DNA from: Taxillus chinensis
Lineage: Eukaryota; Streptophyta; Magnoliopsida; Santalales; Loranthaceae
Direction of reading: 5' to 3'
NCBI GenBank assembly: GCA_023512835.1
Contig: JAKCVP010000011.1
Location: 276,209-340,208 of the forward strand
Length of the DNA: 64,000 nt
In this document: piece after piece, positions 21,259 to 34,224 of the stretch
Position numbering within the stretch: position 1 is the stretch's first letter
Layout of the letters: each line of letters opens with the position of its first letter
Program-made: the position numbers and the translations under genes
The notes under the pieces: generated by a model
Database searches by the model: none
Seen by the model: the letters and a program-made list of their open reading frames with translations, nothing else
Told to the model about the DNA's origin: nothing

Positions 21259-23125
21259 GCCGCGGGTTCAGCGTGCGAGTCTCTTGCATCGGAAGTACGA
21301 TCGGCGGGTATTTAGCTATAGAAGACTGTACTTCGGACAAGGAAATTCAAAAGCTTCGGAAGTAGTAGCACTCTATGACAGTGAATATATGTTCGAGGTA
21401 TGGTGGACCCTCCAATAGATGCCTTGCGTGCCCGCTGATTACAGATCTGATTCTCGATACGTACGTGAAGAACGAAACAAGGACAAGCCATACGAGCATG
21501 GTGGAAAGTATACAACTTGGGATGGGACATCTGTTTCAGCGTAGGAGGACCAGCACAGGGAATTGTGACGACTCTTCCCGCCCTCGCAAACAAAAAGTAA
21601 TCCTCTTATAAACGCCGGTGACGCCTCTAGCGATGAGTCTACACTTGCATGAGAAGCAAAAAGGTAACAAAGTAAGCGTCAGGACTTCAGGATGCATTCT
21701 GATATCTACGGTCTTATCGTACGCACTCTAGCGACGCTACTTCCATGGGTTCCATCGCCATCATATGCCGTCATTTACCAAAGGAAGGACAACGTGAGAG
21801 CCGTGACAACAGTGATGGCGACCAAGAATGCCGACCTTTGATCAGGAGTAGCGGCGGCTCCATTAATTAGAGTGATCCTGAAGTCGCGGTCGTATCAGTG
21901 TGCCGCGCTGTTGCTGGAGAAGGGGTCGGCGTGGACGTAATGGATAAGAGCTGAGACCGCCCGGAGGACACTGGAGTATGACCTGGAGCGTCCGACTCTC
22001 TGCCAGTAGAAGCACCGCCTGCCGGGCTGCGTATTGAGTGGACCTCGATCCACCATCCGTGGGCGTCCCGTGAGCAGCAACGAACGATTCAGGTGACGGC
22101 TGTAGCCCAGTCACGTATTGCGAACTTTGCCTATCCGAGGCAATTATCGTCGGAATTGTCTTGTTAGCGTTGAAGACGGAAGAGAAATACGGGGTCCATC
22201 TCGTCACATTCAAAGTAGTGGCAGAGGTGTAGTTTCTCGGTAGCGTAGAGTTGCTAGTAGTGCTGTTCAAGCAGCACGATGTGTACGGGACCGACGAGGG
22301 TTGAGCGACGACGCAGGGAGAAGTGGCCTGCACTCCATGCAAAAGGTCACCTTGACTGAATCTACTGCGAAGCATCAGCAAGGAAATCTTGGGCCAATTA
22401 GTGACTACCTTACCCAGAGATCATCGCTGAATCCATTCTAGGTAAGTTCGTAAGGTGCGAATTTGGATCGTTTTGTCTGACAGGGATTAACGTCTATGCC
22501 ACTTGAATCGATGCGTGAAGTCTTGGGATAAGCGGATGATATTTGTCTCGCTGGAAGGCATTGCGGGCTTGAACAGCTATTCTTATAACTCTCAGCTCTT
22601 TGATCCAACGCTCCGGGGTCCGTCACCATGGCACAAACCAGCGCTAGCCATAAGTCTGTCCTAACGATTGGTCCACCTGGAGGGCACTTTCCAAAGCCTA
22701 TCATTGTCGACGCTAGCCTAGCCGTCTGATCACACCCGAGCGCTTAGCTGAAGATCTCTTGTAGTCCATGCTCTATGTTTAGACTTAGATGTATGAGGGA
22801 CTGAAGCTAAACTAATTTTGATCACTCACAGGTGCTATCGAATCAAGACAAAGTTGCTGACTATGAAGGCGATGCGCTGTGACTCGCGGTGGACCTCGTT
22901 GGACTTTCATTCTTTTCTGACCCATGTCCTAAACATAGATAGCCGCCAGCCAAGTGTGTTCTATTCCCAGGTTCTGAGCTGCACTACAACAGCTGTCTAT
23001 TTATGACCCCTCAAGCATCTTCTCATCGTGCACCATCACATTTTTCAAACCCAGTCTATCTACAATCCTCCTCGCTCTGCAATCACACAACGCGATTGCC
23101 TATCAAGCCCTAAACTACGTGCAAT
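21259..23125. other. Accessory DNA with a weak Thr/Ser-rich frame
   Basis: The minus frame at 22381-21863 has a segment with several N-x-[ST] sites (SSVPYTSCCLNSTTSNSTL), suggesting a fragment of a secreted or cell-wall protein, but the frame drifts and no signal peptide was located. The remainder holds no recognisable gene. Confidence 0.3.
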
Positions 23126-24840
23126 ATGTCAGCCCCAACAGTCGACACCCCTATGGGTGGAACGGGAGATATTCTTACACAGGTCTCTCATCAAAGCCAG
23201 GCCGATCAGCGTGATGCACAGTCCAACTCGAACGGCCATCAGGCGGAGCATGACCCCAAAAGCGCAGACCTTGCAAGATGCACAGGGTCCGCAGCGAGAA
23301 CATCAGCCTCCATCAGAGGCGCTTGAGGCGGCTGAGCGCGCACTTGCGGGGATAGAGAATATCAACCGTGACGCAGCCGTGGCCATACCGGGAGATCTCC
23401 AGCAGCGCTGGAGAGCTTTTCAAACGCTCATCAGTAAACACCTCAAGAGCCCGAATCAAGTGGACAAATCAATCGAAGCATTTGGAGACGATGTACACAA
23501 AGGCTTGAAAGCCGCGAAGGTATCGAAGTCTGATTTAGCCAGGCTGAACGTGTCAATACCACAGGTAAAGCTGCATCTTCTGCCAATCTCGAGGTACTGT
23601 CAGGGCATGGATAGCACAGAACATTCAGGGAAGCACTCTCAGCAGCTACCTGAGCATCTCGAAGCATTGAATAGGCTATGCTGGGACAAGGGAGGAGTCG
23701 CAGTCGATCGCTTCTTTGCGCATGACGAAGCCACCTTCTCCCGACTTAAGCAAGTCGTAACAGAGTCTCGAAAGGACTCCAGTCTGGACCCGAACAGCAG
23801 TCTTAAGAAACTACTCGATACAAGTGTCAATAAGAAGATCAAAGACGCGCGAGAGGAAGCCGAAGAGAGAGTCCGGGAAGAACGAACTATATTCCAAGAC
23901 TGGAATCATTCGGATTCCGTCCGCTAAGACACAGCCATCCTTGACCGATCGGGGCCAACCCGAGGCGTGGAGACCGGCAGGCCGTGGGATGACTCTTGTA
24001 ATCGTGAATCAGGGAACGGACGAATTCCCTTTTCTACGTCCACTTTGAGTCGAGGTCGGCAGAGGCCTTCTTGCTGAAGAACCAACTTGGCTTTGAGCAA
24101 TGACCAGATAGAGCAGCGCTTTACAATAGGAGAGAACCGAGACAAGATCATCAGCGTCGACGCCTGCGCACGACCAGAGTGGGACCAAACTAAGCTTAAT
24201 TCAAAGCGCGTCCTCGACGTCAACATAGACAGGGAGACCGGACGCGTGATCCCAGACGTACACTCTTACTTCCAAATATTCCGCCAATATGACGAGTCGA
24301 GGGATCACCCAAGTCGGCAGGCACGGGAATGAAGACGAAACGGTCGGAGTGATAGAGTGGTGGTCAAAATCTCAATTGATATCCGTTGTTGGCCGCAAAG
24401 AATATGAGCAACGATACGAGGTCTTCCTATACGCCCACGTCAAGAACCGCGAGCGGTTCCACTTATGCCGACGAGAAGGAATCCACCCGGACACAGGCGA
24501 GCCGCTAGACTCAACGGACGCGCAGATTTACCCGTGGCTTTTCGAAGCCGCTCACGGGCTTAGCAACTTAGATATTTCTTCTCTTGATATTGACGACTCT
24601 GATACTGAATCTCAAGGCGCCAGTAGTGTCAAGTCGGCAAATCAGAAACGACGTGCGCGGCATAGGCGCCACGCAAGGCAGGAGGTCGACAGCCCGTCGG
24701 AGGGGTCTCTATCTCAAGAGTCCGAAACCGAAGTTGATGACAGCGAAAGCCACTTACGAAAGAGAGATTTCAGGCCTTTCAAATCTAGAAAAAAGAAAGT
24801 TGTGCCCCGGAACACCAAGAGGCTACATAGACGCAAATAA
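23126..24840 (+). pseudogene. Orphan charged protein with basic tail, frameshifted
   Basis: A start at 23126 gives MSAPTVDTPMGGTGDILTQ; the frame changes near 23260-23290 into a long helical, charged segment (ALAGIENINRDAAVAIPGDL ... KDAREEAEERVREERTIFQD) ending at 23927. After about 150 unclear bases, a third segment (24087 on) contains RVLDVNIDRETGRVIPDVHS. A one-base frame change near 24331 (one surplus T) connects it to VGVIEWWSKSQLISVVGRKE and EQRYEVFLYAHVKNRERFHL. The end is acidic, then strongly basic (RDFRPFKSRKKKVVPRNTK). The consistent composition across frames supports one decayed gene. No family was recognised; the basic tail suggests a nucleic-acid-associated or nuclear protein. 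Confidence 0.4.
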
Positions 24841-26179
24841 AGGAGCGAGGATCTTGCTAAAGTAGGCGGATATGTTGCCGGACATACGCAAATACGCTGT
24901 AGTTCGTAGTATCTCTACTGCTTATACGGTATCTGCGTATTTCGCTCAATGTAGATGATATAGCACGCACCGAAAAGTCAGATGTGACGGCTCAAAATAT
25001 GATTTGAGAGTTATACCTTTATATCGCTGGTCCAGGTTGTCCCTCACGTCGAAGAGCGATTCCTGACGCCTAGCAGAACTCAAGCGCTGGAGGCTTTTTC
25101 GACCCTGGATAGACAATATCCGTGATCCAATATTTGCTTCCTATTGCCAGCTTGGCGGAGATCCAGAGTGATGCGCATATCAAGCGCTATCCTCGAGGTC
25201 GAAACGCTAGCACCTTGCGCCAGCCGACCCAAGTGCAGACCCATCATAGGAGTCAAATAACGTAGAAACGGCTAGGTATACGATCTGAACCTTCCGCACG
25301 TCTCGTGAACGGGGGCGAAATGCACTCAGTTCGGAGCCCGCGAAGTGTGGGACCAGATTTTCCAAGAAGATTGGACGAGGGGCATCGCAAACCCCTGAAA
25401 ATTTACTCTCTGTGGCACTGGGCTCGCGACACATGTGACCGGAATATTGACGTAAATGGCTGGATTTCTGTAATGATACTGGCGAGTTCATTCTGAAGGA
25501 TTTCTAGGGCGATCCTATCCAGGATTAGATTGCCCGACCCAGCCGCCTCTGACTTCTATGCGACCAGCAGGCGTCTAGAGCCCTGGGCCTGGTACGCTAA
25601 ACTAGCTTATCTCAACCCCAATCATTCGCGCTATCACCCCTAGCTAGATCCTCCGTCCTCAACAGTCTTGCTTTATCCACGTACGAATGTCAGGCGCTCT
25701 GGGTTACAGCACCCGTCCGTAACAAGCTTGAGAACCTTGCGATAATGTCCTCTATCTCTGTGCGGATTCTATCATTCAGTCGAAACCGGCTAAGACCCAC
25801 TTATCTCACGACTTTGATCTTTCGTTCGCTCAAATTCTCCACAAGCCCCAGCTGAGGTATGCTGTTAGCTCATGAAGTCCTCCCCGACGTAGATGAATTT
25901 CATCGCGGCACATGTGAATCATCGAGCCTCCCGATTCGTTGATTCGTTCTGTAAATAGCGGGCACGTAAGCGCCAGACGAGTTAAGCTTACGGGCGGGTT
26001 TACCTATATATTCGCAAAAAGATTACCATGCTCTATGTCTATCTGTATACCTGCAGAATGATCGTTGTACTCAGTCAAAGCTGCGTCTCCTCAACCGACC
26101 ATCGATAATTCCCCTCTATACTGAAACAGCTCGTTTACCTCACCTACCGCCCACACTCGAATTGTCTACATTTATCGCA
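24841..26179. other. Intergenic, no gene seen
   Basis: It is moderately AT-rich, with only short frames on either strand and no recognisable domain or repeat. Confidence 0.45.
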
Positions 26180-26698
26180 ATGAGTCCATTTCGGCTCACT
26201 CATCTTGTCCGGAGTAATCCCAGTCGGCTACCAGCCCTTTATCCCACCGAGGATGAAGAACGAGAAGAGAACTGGCTCAACCCGCCACCGCCTTATATAT
26301 ACGACAGTCGTATGGTGGGGCACGGTATGAAAGATCGCGAATTCGGGTCCTTAGAACCTAGAGCAGTACAACGAAGTATCCAAGTTCTTATACTGTATAT
26401 GGATATATCATGTAATATCCGACAGCGAGTCCCACACCTAGCACGTTGTATCTTCTACCCGGATGGTGGTGTTCAAGTTATGTATTGGCCAAGCTATTAT
26501 AAACTGATTCCATACGACATCCGGTATCGATGTTTCCGCCAAACGGTTATAAGATTTATGAAGTGCTGGAACAGATCTTCTATACGGCTAGCGACCCACA
26601 GTAAGATACTGAACACTCCGTTTTGTCAGGCTACGATTCAGGAAGTTCGTAGAGCGAAGAGACTATCAGATCTATGGGCAATCCTAGAGAATCTCTAA
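26180..26698 (+). CDS. Orphan 172-residue protein
   Basis: The ATG at 26180 opens a 173-codon frame with no internal stops. Features: an acidic cluster (TEDEEREENWLNPPPPYIYD), a hydrophobic stretch (RSIQVLILYMDIS), and a Tyr/Arg-rich segment (SYYKLIPYDIRYRCFRQTVI) followed by a basic helix near the end. Kozak-like context is acceptable. No family was recognised, and it could be an exon of a larger gene. Confidence 0.35.
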   Translation: MSPFRLTHLVRSNPSRLPALYPTEDEEREENWLNPPPPYIYDSRMVGHGMKDREFGSLEPRAVQRSIQVLILYMDISCNIRQRVPHLARCIFYPDGGVQVMYWPSYYKLIPYDIRYRCFRQTVIRFMKCWNRSSIRLATHSKILNTPFCQATIQEVRRAKRLSDLWAILENL

Positions 26699-27178
26699 GG
26701 CGAGTTGGAAGACGCTCGGCCGCAAGCTGTCTAGATTTAGCCGCCGCCATAAAAGCAACTGCGAACGTTCGAATCACACCACCTGCGCTACCGTAAGAGC
26801 ACTTGGCGTCAGTCATCTCCTAGCATTCCTAGTGCGACGAAGTGATCTATATAGACTCGCTTCGGTTGAGCCTGTACCATCGAGATAGCAACCACTAGGA
26901 CAAAGTTGCTCTCATCGGCGCAAGATGCATGTAAATTCTAGGGCATCGCGCAGAGATTCAGTACCCATCGGCGAGGTGGCGGCGCCATGCGACAACTCTC
27001 TCACCGGTCACTGATTTCATTTAAGTCGGCGCAACAGAAATACTAGAGATGTGAGTAATACGGCCTGGATCCTGATTCGCACCGAATGACTTGGATTGCA
27101 CTTCGAACCTTTCAGCTATCTACCTCCTATTCTCAACCATCTATCTCAGTCCTCGTCGGTTCTCAAGCGGGCGTGATT
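26699..27178. other. Intergenic, no gene seen
   Basis: Short space between an orphan frame and the converging DUF7492-like gene; nothing recognisable. Confidence 0.5.
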
Positions 27179-28040
27179 TCAGCAGCTCGGTTCTTTCTGC
27201 TGAAGGATGTCGATGCATGATGTATAGATCTCATCGGTCTCTTGTGTAGACCAGAGCCAAACCCATATAAGAGAAATTGGAACTGGCCGCAATTTCGCTG
27301 GGATCTGAATCCACGTCTCACACCACCTATCCCCGCCCATCTCCACGTCGTCGTTATCCCTCCCTCTTGAATAGTCCTCCTGCATTCTTCTTTCGGCCTC
27401 TGGGAAGTCTGATTGCTGGTAGCACCCACCGTCATCGAATTCCGACGATGTGAGTAGTACACCAGTCATGTCGCCACCTTTTCCGTCCGCAGTCCATTGT
27501 AGAACAGACTCTAGCGTGTCATTGATCGTTCCGTTCCGGCCATTGCTCCAAGCCTCGACTTTCTGGAATACCTTGATGACACCGGCATGCTTGGGCTTCC
27601 CGGGTGGCTGAGCGTCAGGATTGGTGATATGGCCGTTCTCGTTGTACTCGATCCTGAGCATGTCCGCCGACTCCGGAACGGTAAGGGCAGGGAAAAGTAG
27701 AGAGTTATTCGGATTGATTTGATTTACGTTACATGCAAGGTCCCTGGCGTTGATCTTGGTCCTTTGACTTCCGCTAGACGGTATCAGGTGGGTGTTAATC
27801 TCGTTCACTCGAACGTTCGATCTAGGCACTAAATATGAACCAGGTGAGCAGCGTGCCCATTATCAAGCCAAGTCCGAGGACGACCATACCAAAGCCTCTC
27901 ATCCTTCCCACTTTGTGCGATGTGAGTTTTCTGGAACTGTCGTACGCGGTGATGCGCTCAGCCCAGCTATGGGAGGATGCGACAGCTGCGAGGAAGCCTG
28001 TCCCTATCGCATAAGCTATCAGCCACGACTTCAACCCCAT
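27179..28040 (-). CDS. DUF7492-like secreted protein
   Basis: Model: exon 1 28040-27890, intron 27889-27829 (61 nt, GTATGG..TTTAG), exon 2 27828-27179; 266 residues, phase exact. Residues 1-22 are a signal peptide (MGLKSWLIAYAIGTGFLAAV..), followed directly by SSHSWAERI, the HSWxE start of the mature DUF7492 family. Splicing creates RMRGFVPRSNV, matching the family's GYxRGFxPR motif, which confirms the intron. Downstream are the family's Cys-x-pattern, the FPALTVPESADMLRIEYNEN segment, GHITNPDAQPPGKP, and FDDGGCYQ near the end. These are extracellular fungal proteins of unknown function. It is intact, although it lies beside heavily decayed Starship-type genes. Confidence 0.7.
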
Positions 28041-28398
28041 CTTGAACGTCCTTCGATAAGCCCACAGCTTTAAGCGGAAATAAAGGCTACTCTAAGGCTC
28101 GGTATAGCATATACGGCCGTCTTCAAATTGAAGAGAAAGTGATAATCGGAAGCTTGTTCAGTGGACCGTAATCAAAGATGCGTGCTTAGATTTAAATACC
28201 TCTAATAAGCGCCCGGGGGTAAGCGCCCATATACCGTACGGATCTAATTTTAGGATGCTCGGCCTATCAGCTATCGAAGTGAGACATGGATCTTCAACAC
28301 TGGTATTCTTAGATTGGAACGATGGAGCACTATCGTCGTGTTATCGAACCTCGGCAATCCGGTTGTTACGAGCAGCTTCATTCGCGTATCTAGATTAA
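28041..28398. other. Intergenic, no gene seen
   Basis: Between the 5' end of the DUF7492-like gene and the 3' end of the patatin-like gene; AT-rich patches only. Confidence 0.5.
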
Positions 28399-31300
28399 CT
28401 ACCGCTTTCGCTTCTTGGGCCGCGGAGGCAGAGCCTTCTCATCTCGGGTATGGTCTAGTCTACCAAAAGGAGCATCCAACTCTTGTAATTGAATCAAGAG
28501 TTCCACTGGCTTTGGCATCCCACTGATCAGCTGCGGCTGAGACGTGACTCCGCGAAGACAGACCCCGATCGTATCCGATAACTCCTTGACGGCGAAGCGT
28601 ATTTGCCGTCTAAAAGTTGGCTTGTTTTTCATGCTTAATGTTCGTCGTTCTACGCAAGCGACAGGTTGCCCATCAACGAGAAAGAATGCTGCGGCGTCCC
28701 CTAGTCGCTGATACATCGCAGTTCTCCCCGTAACATCAAGGTCTAATCTACAAGAGATATGACCGTTACAGTGGAAATATCCGCTGGAATAGCGAGGAAT
28801 TTCGTCTAACTCGAGGAAGAAGATTGATGCCCATATAGAGTCAAGTATCGGTCGAAGTATGTAGTCCTGTAAGCTGTGTTTCTCTGCCTGTTCCTGTAAG
28901 AGTGGGATAATCTCAACGTCATCCAACGATGGCTCGGTACCAAGGAGTGGTAGATTCATCCGGTGCATACGGGTACGACTGCCTGGAGGTTGCGAGCGGA
29001 GGACATTATTCCAAGCCACTTCGCCGTCTAGACTTCGCATAAAGGTTTTGAAAAATACGCTTCAAGAAGCGGTCTCGGACAGGCGATTGAGGGAAGTGTT
29101 TGAGCAAGGGAGACTGCGCTTGACTCGATGTACCTGTGCCCAAGGAGAGGGCGAAATCAGGCTCGCCGCGCTCCGCCATAGAAAGCGAGCCTCGTACAAG
29201 GCTACGCCTACGGGATTGTTCAGACTGAGCCCGCCATCTTGAAAGGTTCCGAGTTGTTTCAGAGTCTTTGTAGTGAAATAGCCCGGCGCTGCAGATGTAC
29301 ATCGTGCCCTAGCGTGTTGTTGCTTAGCGCGAAGCAACATACAAGGACAAAGTCCGGAAACTTACGCGTCAGCAATGCGGGACGTCGTGCTCGGGATCAA
29401 GCGCACGAAGCACTCGATGACCTACAGCCGCAGGTTAGGTTATCTTGCGGCGTGTGTAGAGAAGAACGCATACCGCTATCCTTTGGCCGTTTGCCACCGT
29501 TGTAGTTCGTGAACAAGCATGGAATCGACTCGCCCGCGGTAGTCGTTGTAACGGCAACTTTCGTATCGTTCGTGATAGGATTGAATAATGCTGCCTTTGT
29601 ACCAAAGGCCGTTTTGAAAGCAAACTCGATACCTTCGGTATCATATCTACAGTCCGCCAGGTAAGAGACGATATAGTCCTGAAGGCGTTGGAGAAAGAGG
29701 ATCCCTTGCGAGCGTCGCCGAAAGACCTTACTTGATAGGCCGATAAATTGATCGATACAGTGATCTATGGACCATCTCATCATAAAGATTCCTAGGATAA
29801 TAAGACCGCCAGATGATGTACCGTGAACAAGGTCGAAAAAGTCGCGAATCGGCATCTCGAAGAACGCTAATTCGGCCTGGAGTCGCTGAAGAAATACTAG
29901 CGGGATGATCCCTTCACTCCCCCTCCATCTAGGCTTAGAATACGTACGCCCGCAGTCGGCGGCTGAAATCGATATCTTTGATGCTCGTTTGACTGACCAC
30001 ATAGAGCACAGGCGGCCAGATCATATACGTATTGCGAGTTGAGTCTCTTCGTACCAAAGATTCGTATACAAAGGTCGCAAATCGCATGGCCACACGTTAG
30101 GACCTTCTCGGGCATGCGTGTCAAGCAGCAGAGACAACTCCTGTGGCTTTTCGTGCTGGACAGGGGTGGACCAAAAGCGACCAAGTTCATGTCGATGGAG
30201 GTCAGCGGACGTGAGTGAACCGCCGGAACCGGCAACAAGCTCGTAGCCGATTCTGTAGCGATCCTGAACACGTATAAGAAAATTTGATTGTACGTCACCG
30301 TGGATGGTGAACTCCTGAACAGCACGTCGACATTGTGGGAGGAAGACGGCCTCGAACATCTGGTGCGGTTCAAAGACTAAACGTCGAACTAGGTGAGCCG
30401 AGAGTGCGCTAGATCATATGAAGGGCAAGCGCTTACTATGAGTGCCCGGGGGTAGACTTGCGAGTACTGCCGCGGACGCCACAATGCTGGCGCCCTCTTG
30501 GTATATGGATGCTTTAGGTGGCAATCGGGTCAGCAACTCCAGGATATGGAGGTTCATGCCTTCGATGGGAGTCAGAGACCAGATGGCGTGCCGGGGTCGA
30601 ATCGAGGGCTAAGAACGCTACGAGACGCGTCGATCGACATACTCAATAGCTTCTCTAGATGTCGATGACTGAAACAGAGCCTATGTATAGACTGAAGCTC
30701 ACGGCACGCCCTTGATCGAGCGGCAAGATGTATATGCACCGTTTGAAGAGCTCGATCAAGCCGTGTGTGTGTGACACCTCGATAGACGCGAAGGTGTTCT
30801 CGATCAAGTGGCGAGCCTCTTCGACTCGCATGTTTGAGGGTGAGCGGCACATATGCGCGAGTAGGAGCGTGGTGACTTTAGGAACATCGTATGCCAGATC
30901 ATGACTGCTTGACGTGATGATGTATAAGCTTGGAAGTGCTGTGGCGTATTCGGGGAGGTGACGGCTAGCAGATGCCAGCATCTGCTCGGCTAAGATCTGG
31001 ATCGCTGGACGTACTCCTCCCCAGATCTGCTGAGAAGAGGCAAACCACGGTACATAAGGGTAGTATGCTTCTGAAGTAGAGTCTGAATCCCACATAGCGC
31101 TGCACTATGTGGTGCGCTCCTAGCTCGCGGTCGGTCGGAAGCTCAAGCCGGATCTCACGCTTCGGGCCTGGTTTGGGATGGACCGTTTGATGAGCTGGTA
31201 TGCCACCGCTGTTGTGGAGCTCCGCATCAAGGTAAATCAGCGGCTGCCGATCGGCACGTGTCGCAGGATCGCTCCACAAGCGGACTTGACCATGAGGGTC

Positions 31301-31502
31301 GGGGGGCACTATTTCCCCCGCGTCCTGGAAAGTTTGACGAAGGAATCGGGCCTTCAGCGTTCTTCCTATCAGAAGCATCAAGTGGGGACATTGCTGAGAT
31401 CGGGCATGCTGTAATTGAAGGTTCTGAAGGGCCCATGTGTTCTCCCTCTAGCACGATGCCTTTCGGTGAGCGAACAGTGGATACCCAAGACACGTTACTC
31501 AT
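28399..31502 (-). pseudogene. Fungal patatin-like phospholipase (PLP), decayed
   Basis: Minus-strand pieces line up in the order of the large fungal PLP proteins. First comes an N-terminal GTPase-like region (31500-30600) with VRLWSDPATRADRQPLIYLD; its P-loop position is degenerate (LLIGRTLKA). Then a RING-like finger (30230-29990): SCLCCLTRMPEKVLTCGH, CDLC, CALCG. Then the patatin domain: RILSLDGGGVKG (oxyanion loop), FFDLVHGTSSGGLI (nucleophile elbow GxSxG) and FQDGGLSLNNPV (catalytic Asp). Then the C-terminal MRSLDGEVAWNNVL region, ending at 28399. Patatins hydrolyse lipid acyl esters. A one-base loss inside the GGGVKG-G run shifts the frame immediately after the oxyanion loop, and other frame changes lie near 30400-31250. 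PLP is a common Starship accessory gene. It is decayed, but the catalytic Ser and Asp codons remain. Confidence 0.75.
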
Positions 31503-32293
31503 CTTGGAATAGATTGGGACCGGCCCAAGTATCAGAATAGTAATCGAAGTTTAGGTAAGAGGCTGATGGCCTGAGGTCTTCTACCGAGAACATAGACAGA
31601 TAGGGAGACTTGGAGCTTTTGACCACGCCAGTTAAAGGGGAACCAGGATCGTCGTAGCCATCTGATGGTTAGTTTTTATGCGCTGTGCCGGTACAGTAAC
31701 ACTATTTTTACCTACGCCGAGGAGGGGCGACTCTGGACGGACGAATCGTATCCCAGCACGTTTTTAAGAACTGTTGATGAGTACTGGCCAAGGCTAAGGG
31801 AAACTAGTCTTAGAAAGCTAGCCTGACATTATATAAGCAGTGGCGTCTGAGAAAGTTCAGCTAGACGGCTTAGCGTCAGGCTTGGAATCAGTCTTGCCGG
31901 TAGGTACCTGTGCGAACCGCCCTCTCGTTGATCTGATAGGCTTGACATTATTGGCCAACAGTTTGGCGCCAGCTTAGTACCTCAGCACCCAGGTCTTGTC
32001 TTCGAGCCGCTACCGTGCTACAGAGCCGCTGAGGGTCCTCAAGCCAATCTAAATTTAGGTGTGATGCACTTCAGCATACGCCAGACGTTGAGCGGCACTG
32101 GAATAGGTCAGCGTCTATACTCACTCATATTCGAACCTCTAGCGTAGAAGTATGTAGCTCCGCCTCATCCCCTCCGCGTCTAGGCAGATTCCCATTATTT
32201 CAATTCTTTATCACGGCCTAGTCTATTAAGATTCCATGCTTAGTCTGATTAGCTTCTAGTCCGATCATCGACCTTGACACGTATCGTAGAACG
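31503..32293. other. Divergent intergenic region PLP / FRE
   Basis: It separates the 5' ends of two divergently transcribed genes. Only short frames are present; no obvious TATA box. Confidence 0.45.
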
Positions 32294-34096
32294 ATGCTCG
32301 ACTCTGGGATATCAGTTCATTCGATTCCGTTACCTAGACAGGACCTCGTCCTTATACTCTACGGCTCAGCACTACTTCTCCCACTCACCCTTATCATGAT
32401 CTGGCAATGCGGGCATTCGCTAGGGCGAGGCTTAAGAGGCACGTACGAGAGGCTTATCATAAAGACGTTAGTCTACCCGCTCCTCCATCATCGATTTCGA
32501 GGCTCCGGCAACGCCACTCGTTGGGAAGCTCTGATCATAGTGCTCTATATCGCTGCCAACGCTGCTGCTTCGTGCGTCTCGATCCAGGATAGCAAGGGAT
32601 TCGCATCTCGCACCAGCCTGCTAGCTTGTATCAACCTAGTACCGCTCTTCGCTGGCGGACGGACGAGTCTCCTGATGGACAAGATCCTACGCGTCAGGAA
32701 GAACCAGTATGACCTCTTTCACAAGTGGTTGGGTCGAATCTGTATGATCGAAGGCATCGTCCACGGCTCCATCCTGATATCCATATCTAGTGGAGGAGGC
32801 CAGGGGGGTCAAAGGCTGAGCCTTGTAAATCTGATCGTATGTGTCACCCTTGATCGTCCATTTCGGAGTCCTGCTCAATCTTTGCCTACCTAGTTGATTG
32901 GCGTTCTACCTTCTATCGCGGTTCTATCAGCCCTGGTGGTCCGGCGTCAATTTTATGAGGTCTTTCTGAAGTCACATTTCCTACTCGCTCTGTTACTCCT
33001 CTCCTTCTCTGGATACACATCGGACCTCTGACCAAAGTCACGATGGCTGCTGCGCTGTTAGCCGCTAGCACAATGCTTTGGTCAGTCCAAATTGGGGCAC
33101 GACTCGTCGTCAGTGGCATGCGTAGTATACGACATACACTACCTCCGCATGTAGCCCATTTTGAGCTCCTTAGCGATGGCGCATCTAGCGCCCGGGCCGT
33201 ACTAGTGTCTATCACATTGGGAAGCCGGTGAAAATTACGTCCAACCAATATGTCTACCTCACCATCCCTCAGCCGTCAAGGAGCGGCTTAGGTCAAACCC
33301 AGAGCCACCCCTATATGGTTATCAGAGATGAGCTAGCTACCAACGGGCAACAGACGTGGACATTCCTGATTGAAGAGCGGCGAGGCTTTAGTCAGAGCCT
33401 GCGTCTCCTGACGAATCAGGCTCGCGTGCGTTTGGATGGACCTTATGGCTCTGAGCTACGACTGTGGACCTATGACAAAGTGTTGCTGATCGCAGAAGGT
33501 GTAGGTATATGCGGTCATCTACTGAGTATTCAGCGACTCCTTGAGCTGAGTGAAGACATAAGGTCGCGAACTAGACGTATCTCATTGGTATGGCAGCTTT
33601 GCGATAGTGGTAAACTTCCAACGACTAAGGAACTCGATTTCCTTGTTCCACGTTACTAACATGGTCTAGCACAAGAAGTTTGGGTCCAAAAGATCCTACA
33701 GCAGCTACATGAGCTAGATGTACGACATCTCTTCACTATCGTCGTTTATCGCTCTACTACTACCACCTTTTCAGAGATCCAGGATACCGACATCTGGTGT
33801 TGGCACGTTCAACAGGGCGTGGACATCTCTTGGGTCCTTGATAGGGAATGGAAGTCAGAAGCTGGTAGTCTAGCAGTGTCAGGTAAGTCGTGTATACTGA
33901 CTCCGGGAAGCGGAATAGATCTCTAATCTATAATGCTAACATGTCCACTGCTAGTATGCGGAACCGCTCATTTGGATGCGCAGGTACGAAAGATCATCAG
34001 CCAAAGCAATATCCAGTACATTTTGCCTCCTGTGAGTTCGAGCCTGAAGGGCCGATCTCGAAGGAGAACATGCCCTCGAGAGTGCCCTCTCCTTAG
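32294..34096 (+). pseudogene. Ferric reductase-type oxidoreductase (FRE), decayed
   Basis: N-terminal membrane segments are followed by YDLFHKWLGR and IVHG, 13 residues apart, and then FYEVFLKSHFLLAL and LWIHIGPLT: the paired haem-ligand histidines of the ferric-reductase transmembrane domain. Downstream come HPYMVI (FAD-binding HPF-type motif), VRLDGPYGSE and LLIAEGVGICGHLL (degenerate NADPH-binding Gly motif), and a C-terminal VCGTAHLDAQ. Enzymes of this family reduce extracellular metal chelates with electrons from NADPH. At least three one-base frame changes are needed (near 32850-32890, 33006 and 33220), and another near the end, so it is inactive. FRE genes recur as Starship cargo. Confidence 0.75.
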
Positions 34097-34224
34097 GAGC
34101 TGAAAAGAGCTGGTATTATGTCTATAAGCTTAGACGTATGATAATGTACCTTTATACGAATGCAATATATTGAGCGGGTGCCTCCCTGATATACACCAAG
34201 CTTGAAACTTCCCCTTGCCCTTGC

